NCBI GenBank assembly: GCA_964487455.1
Contig: CAZARE010000195.1
Span: 1-8,497, forward strand
Source: DASWJZ01 sp964487455
GTDB lineage: Bacteria > Pseudomonadota > Alphaproteobacteria > Rhizobiales > Afifellaceae
Length of the DNA: 8,497 nt
Direction of reading: 5' to 3'
Shown: positions 6,430-8,497 of the stretch, piece by piece
Layout: each line of letters begins with the position of its first letter
How positions within the stretch are numbered: position 1 is the stretch's first letter
Position numbers and translations under genes: made by a program
Notes under the pieces: model-generated
Told to the model about the DNA's origin: nothing
Database searches by the model: none
The model's input: the letters and a program-made list of their open reading frames with translations, nothing else

Positions 6430-6620
6430 GCGGCAAAGATGGCCCGGCAAGCCGCGAGGAGCAACGGCGCGCCCGTGTCCTCCCCGCCGCTCGCGCGCCG
6501 AACCGGGCTTGCACTCGGTACAGCAGCCCGGCATGACAGGCGCGTCGGGTGCGGCACGACCGACAGGCAAGCCGGCGAAACGGCGTCCCGGCGGGTGGCT
6601 CGGGACAGGGCGTTTTGAGG
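6430..6620. other. Divergent intergenic region, ubi-type gene / pcs
   Basis: 191 bp separate two divergent starts, so both promoters should lie here. The region is GC-rich. The only promoter-like match I see toward pcs is TTGCAC (6509-6514) with a poor CATGAC (6532-6537) at a 17-bp spacing, which I do not consider convincing. No operator or hairpin stands out. Confidence 0.4.
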
Positions 6621-7313
6621 ATGAGCGTGGGCCAGCGGCATCTCTTCGCCATACACCTCCTGACCGCCGCGGGCGCGGCGCTTGCCGTGCTATCAGTACT
6701 GGCGATCGCCGACGCCGACTGGCGCGCCGCTTTCCTGTGGCTTGGCGTGGCTACGCTCGTCGACGGGATCGACGGGCCGCTGGCGCGCCGGCATCGTGTG
6801 CGCGAGCGCCTGCCGCAATGGGACGGCGCCGCGCTCGACTTCGTCGTCGACTATGTCACCTACGTCTTCGCCCCGGCGATCATCGTCGGCCGGGCGCTGG
6901 AGCTGCCGCCGCTCCTGGGGGCGACGGCGGCCGTCATAGTGGCCGTGTCGGGCGCACTCTACTTCGCGGACACCCGGATGAAGCAGCCGGACAATTCCTT
7001 CCGCGGCTTTCCGGCCGTCTGGAACATGCCGGTGTTCGTGCTCTACGCGTTTCTTCCTCCGCCGGCGGTGACCTTTGCAGCGGTGCTCGCGCTCGCGGTC
7101 CTCACCTTCGTGCCGGTGAACTTCGTCCACCCGCTCCGTGTCATCCGCTGGCGCGCATCGACGCTAGCCGTGGTGACGCTCTGGCTGCTGTGCGCCGTCT
7201 GGCTGCTTGCGACGAATTTCGGCGCGCACCCCGCGGTCAAGTACGTTCTGCTTGCCGCGTCCGCCTATCTTTTCTGCGTGGCCGCCGTTCAGCAACGCCT
7301 GCGCACCTCATAG
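6621..7313 (+). CDS. pcs: Phosphatidylcholine synthase
   Basis: A 230-residue integral inner-membrane enzyme of the CDP-alcohol phosphatidyltransferase family. It condenses CDP-diacylglycerol with choline to give phosphatidylcholine and CMP. The Pcs form of the catalytic motif, DG-x2-AR-x12-G-x3-D-x3-D, fits exactly: D51 G52, A55 R56, G69, D73, D77. The 12-residue gap separates it from the ordinary family with an 8-residue gap (PgsA, PssA). Further Pcs-like blocks are DYVTYVFAPA, FADTRMKQPDNSFRGFPAVWN and FVPVNFVHPLR. There are several hydrophobic membrane segments, the last ending near the C-terminus. The ATG at 6621 is preceded by ACAGGG (6605-6610) at a workable spacing; the nearer GAGG touches the ATG. 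The frame is open upstream to 6549 but lacks family similarity. It is followed 14 bp later by terC, so the genes are probably an operon. The pathway depends on choline supplied from outside, often by a host. Confidence 0.94.
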   Translation: MSVGQRHLFAIHLLTAAGAALAVLSVLAIADADWRAAFLWLGVATLVDGIDGPLARRHRVRERLPQWDGAALDFVVDYVTYVFAPAIIVGRALELPPLLGATAAVIVAVSGALYFADTRMKQPDNSFRGFPAVWNMPVFVLYAFLPPPAVTFAAVLALAVLTFVPVNFVHPLRVIRWRASTLAVVTLWLLCAVWLLATNFGAHPAVKYVLLAASAYLFCVAAVQQRLRTS

Positions 7314-7317
7314 GAGG
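7312..7317 (+). promoter_or_regulatory. Shine-Dalgarno AGGAGG for terC
   Basis: A consensus ribosome site whose first two bases are part of the pcs stop codon (TAG, 7311-7313), ten bases before the terC ATG. It fixes the terC start and suggests that ribosomes ending pcs can reinitiate. Confidence 0.7.
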
Positions 7318-7327
7318 CCGGACCTCA

Positions 7328-8083
7328 ATGCTGGAGCTGTTGACGAGTCCCGAGGCATGGGCCGCTTTCCTCGCGCTGTCCGTGATGGAGATCGTGCTCG
7401 GCATCGACAACATCATCTTCATCTCGATCCTGGTGGGGAAGCTGCCGGAGCCGGCCGCCACCCGCGCGCGCCAGATCGGACTGTTCCTTGCCTTCCTGTT
7501 CCGCGTCATCCTGCTGTTCGCCATCACCTGGATGATCGGGCTGACGACGACCGTCTTCACCATTCCGTTCGAGTTCGAGCTTTCCCGCGGCGACTCGTTG
7601 TTCGACCCGGAGATATCCTGGCGCGACCTCATTCTCGTGGCGGGCGGCCTGTTTCTACTGGTCAAGGCGACGCGCGAGATCCATCAGGAGATCGAGCACG
7701 AAGAGAAAATGCTGACCCGCGCCGTGTCGGCTTCCTTCTCCGCGATCATCGCGCAGGTCGTTGTGATCGACATGGTCTTCTCGGTGGATTCGATCCTGAC
7801 GGCGGTGGGCATGGCCGACGACATCGAAGTGATGGTCGCCGCGGTCCTGGTGGCGATCGTGATCATGTACATCGCGTCGGGTCCGATCGCCGGTTTCGTG
7901 AAGCGTAATCCGACTACCAAGATGCTGGCGCTGGCGTTCCTGCTGCTCATCGGCGTGGCGCTGATCGCGGACGGCCTGGGGTTCCATATCCCACGCGCCT
8001 ACATCTACTTCTCGATGGCGTTCGCGGCGCTGGTCGAAGTGTTCAACGTCCTCTCCCGAGGGAGCAGGCGCAAAGCAAGCTGA
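7328..8083 (+). CDS. TerC family integral membrane protein
   Basis: A 251-residue polytopic membrane protein of the TerC superfamily (Pfam TerC). Members include Alx and Bacillus MeeF/MeeY, linked to manganese export and metalation of exported enzymes, as well as tellurite-resistance TerC. The diagnostic acidic membrane motifs are present: VMEIVLGIDNIIFISI (19-34, with Glu21 and Asp27) and VVVIDMVFSVDSILTAVG (144-161, with Asp148 and Asp154), the two-fold repeat expected to form the ion site. About seven hydrophobic segments are visible, with a cytoplasmic-type acidic/basic stretch REIHQEIEHEEKM between the halves. It ends with GLGFHIPRAYIYFSMAFAALVE and a short basic tail. The length is typical of the short TerC form without CBS or CorC domains. 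The ATG at 7328 is fixed by its AGGAGG. It lies 14 bp after pcs and 8 bp before the oxidoreductase gene. The transported metal is not determined. Confidence 0.93.
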   Translation: MLELLTSPEAWAAFLALSVMEIVLGIDNIIFISILVGKLPEPAATRARQIGLFLAFLFRVILLFAITWMIGLTTTVFTIPFEFELSRGDSLFDPEISWRDLILVAGGLFLLVKATREIHQEIEHEEKMLTRAVSASFSAIIAQVVVIDMVFSVDSILTAVGMADDIEVMVAAVLVAIVIMYIASGPIAGFVKRNPTTKMLALAFLLLIGVALIADGLGFHIPRAYIYFSMAFAALVEVFNVLSRGSRRKAS

Positions 8084-8091
8084 GGGAAAAG

Positions 8092-8497
8092 ATGGTCAAG
8101 GCATTCGTAGTGCACGAACACGGCGGTCCGGAGGTGATGAAGTGGGAGGATGTCGAGGTCGGCGACCCCGGGCCGGGCGAGGCGCGCATCAAGCACGAGG
8201 CGATCGGCCTCAACTTCGTCGATGTCTATTTCCGCACCGGGCTCTACAAGCCGGCCAACGGTCTCCCCTTCATCCCGGGCAACGAGGGCGCCGGGACAGT
8301 CGTCGCCGTCGGCCCCGGCGTCACGCAGGTGAAGCCGGGCGACCGCGTGTCATACAGCGGCCCCCCCGGCTCTTATTGCGAGGAGCGCATCATTTCGGCC
8401 GACCGGCTGATCAAGGTGCCGAAAAAGGTCGACATGCGCACCGCCGCTGCCATGACGTTGAAAGGGCTGACCGCGCAGTACCTCCTCCGCCAGACCT
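8092..8497 (+). CDS. NADPH:quinone oxidoreductase (zinc-free MDR family), N-terminal part
   Basis: The first 135 residues of a medium-chain dehydrogenase/reductase of the quinone oxidoreductase (QOR/zeta-crystallin) type; the rest runs off the right edge. Seen directly: the start MVKAFVVHEHGGPEVM, then GLNFVDVYFRTGLY (39-52), FIPGNEGAGTVVAVGPGV (60-77), KPGDRVSY, and AAAMTLKGLTAQYLL leading into the nucleotide-binding half. In zinc alcohol dehydrogenases the corresponding position after the 'D-x-Y' block carries a zinc Cys; here it is Arg48, as in QORs, so the enzyme should be metal-free and use NADPH to reduce quinones. The ATG at 8092 has GAGGG (8082-8086) five bases upstream, overlapping the terC stop codon. 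It is probably the third gene of the pcs-terC operon. Confidence 0.93.
   Translation, partial: MVKAFVVHEHGGPEVMKWEDVEVGDPGPGEARIKHEAIGLNFVDVYFRTGLYKPANGLPFIPGNEGAGTVVAVGPGVTQVKPGDRVSYSGPPGSYCEERIISADRLIKVPKKVDMRTAAAMTLKGLTAQYLLRQT

Noticed and set aside
6149..8083. A 644-residue plus-strand frame that would fuse a long N-terminal part to TerC.
   Set aside because: The upstream part runs antisense to the hydroxylase and out of frame through pcs, and is Arg/Ala/Pro-rich low-complexity sequence. TerC begins at 7328 with its own AGGAGG, so this is not a real fusion.
1..8497. Host-interaction or virulence island, suggested by the IalB, host-attachment, pcs and YejA-like genes lying together.
   Set aside because: There is no integrase, tRNA junction, repeat boundary or obvious composition shift. 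These families occur in free-living relatives and are interleaved with housekeeping genes (tgt, hspQ, ubiquinone hydroxylase).

Overview
The window reads as an ordinary chromosomal stretch of a high-GC alphaproteobacterium, most likely of the order Hyphomicrobiales (Rhizobiales). The signs are a bacterial phosphatidylcholine synthase, an IalB-family periplasmic protein, a 'host attachment' family protein, an alphaproteobacterial-type HspQ and a UbiH-type hydroxylase whose FAD motif reads GEAAH. I see no phage, IS, integron, CRISPR, tRNA or rRNA signal. Genes are tightly packed, and the longest stretch without a gene is about 190 bp.

Layout, left to right. (1) The 3' end of tgt (queuosine tRNA modification), a small glycine-zipper lipoprotein, and a host-attachment/baeRF-like protein, all on the plus strand. 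(2) A minus-strand pair meeting them tail to tail: a YejA-like peptide-binding protein followed by a DsbA/FrnE-like oxidoreductase that starts inside its stop codon (GTGA overlap). (3) A divergent 205-bp gap with a plausible sigma70 promoter and small inverted repeats, leading to a plus-strand ialB-family gene. (4) A minus-strand pair converging on it: an FAD-dependent ubiquinone-type hydroxylase followed by hspQ. (5) A divergent 191-bp gap, then a compact plus-strand run of pcs, terC and a quinone oxidoreductase cut by the window edge.

Functionally, most of the genes concern the cell envelope and redox metabolism: phosphatidylcholine synthesis, a TerC metal-ion membrane protein, two quinone-related enzymes, a periplasmic peptide-binding protein, a thiol oxidoreductase and a periplasmic IalB protein. 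Several of these families are linked to host interaction in Brucella, Bartonella or Agrobacterium, but they are also ordinary genome content in free-living relatives.

I found no convincing new multi-gene system. The best sequence-level oddity is in the Tgt fragment, where three of the four residues expected to bind structural zinc are replaced. Other points are the orphan YejA-like protein with no permease beside it, its 4-nt overlap with a DsbA-like gene, the GD-to-GE change in the hydroxylase, the Gln-rich helical tail on the IalB protein, and the repeat-bearing leader of ialB.
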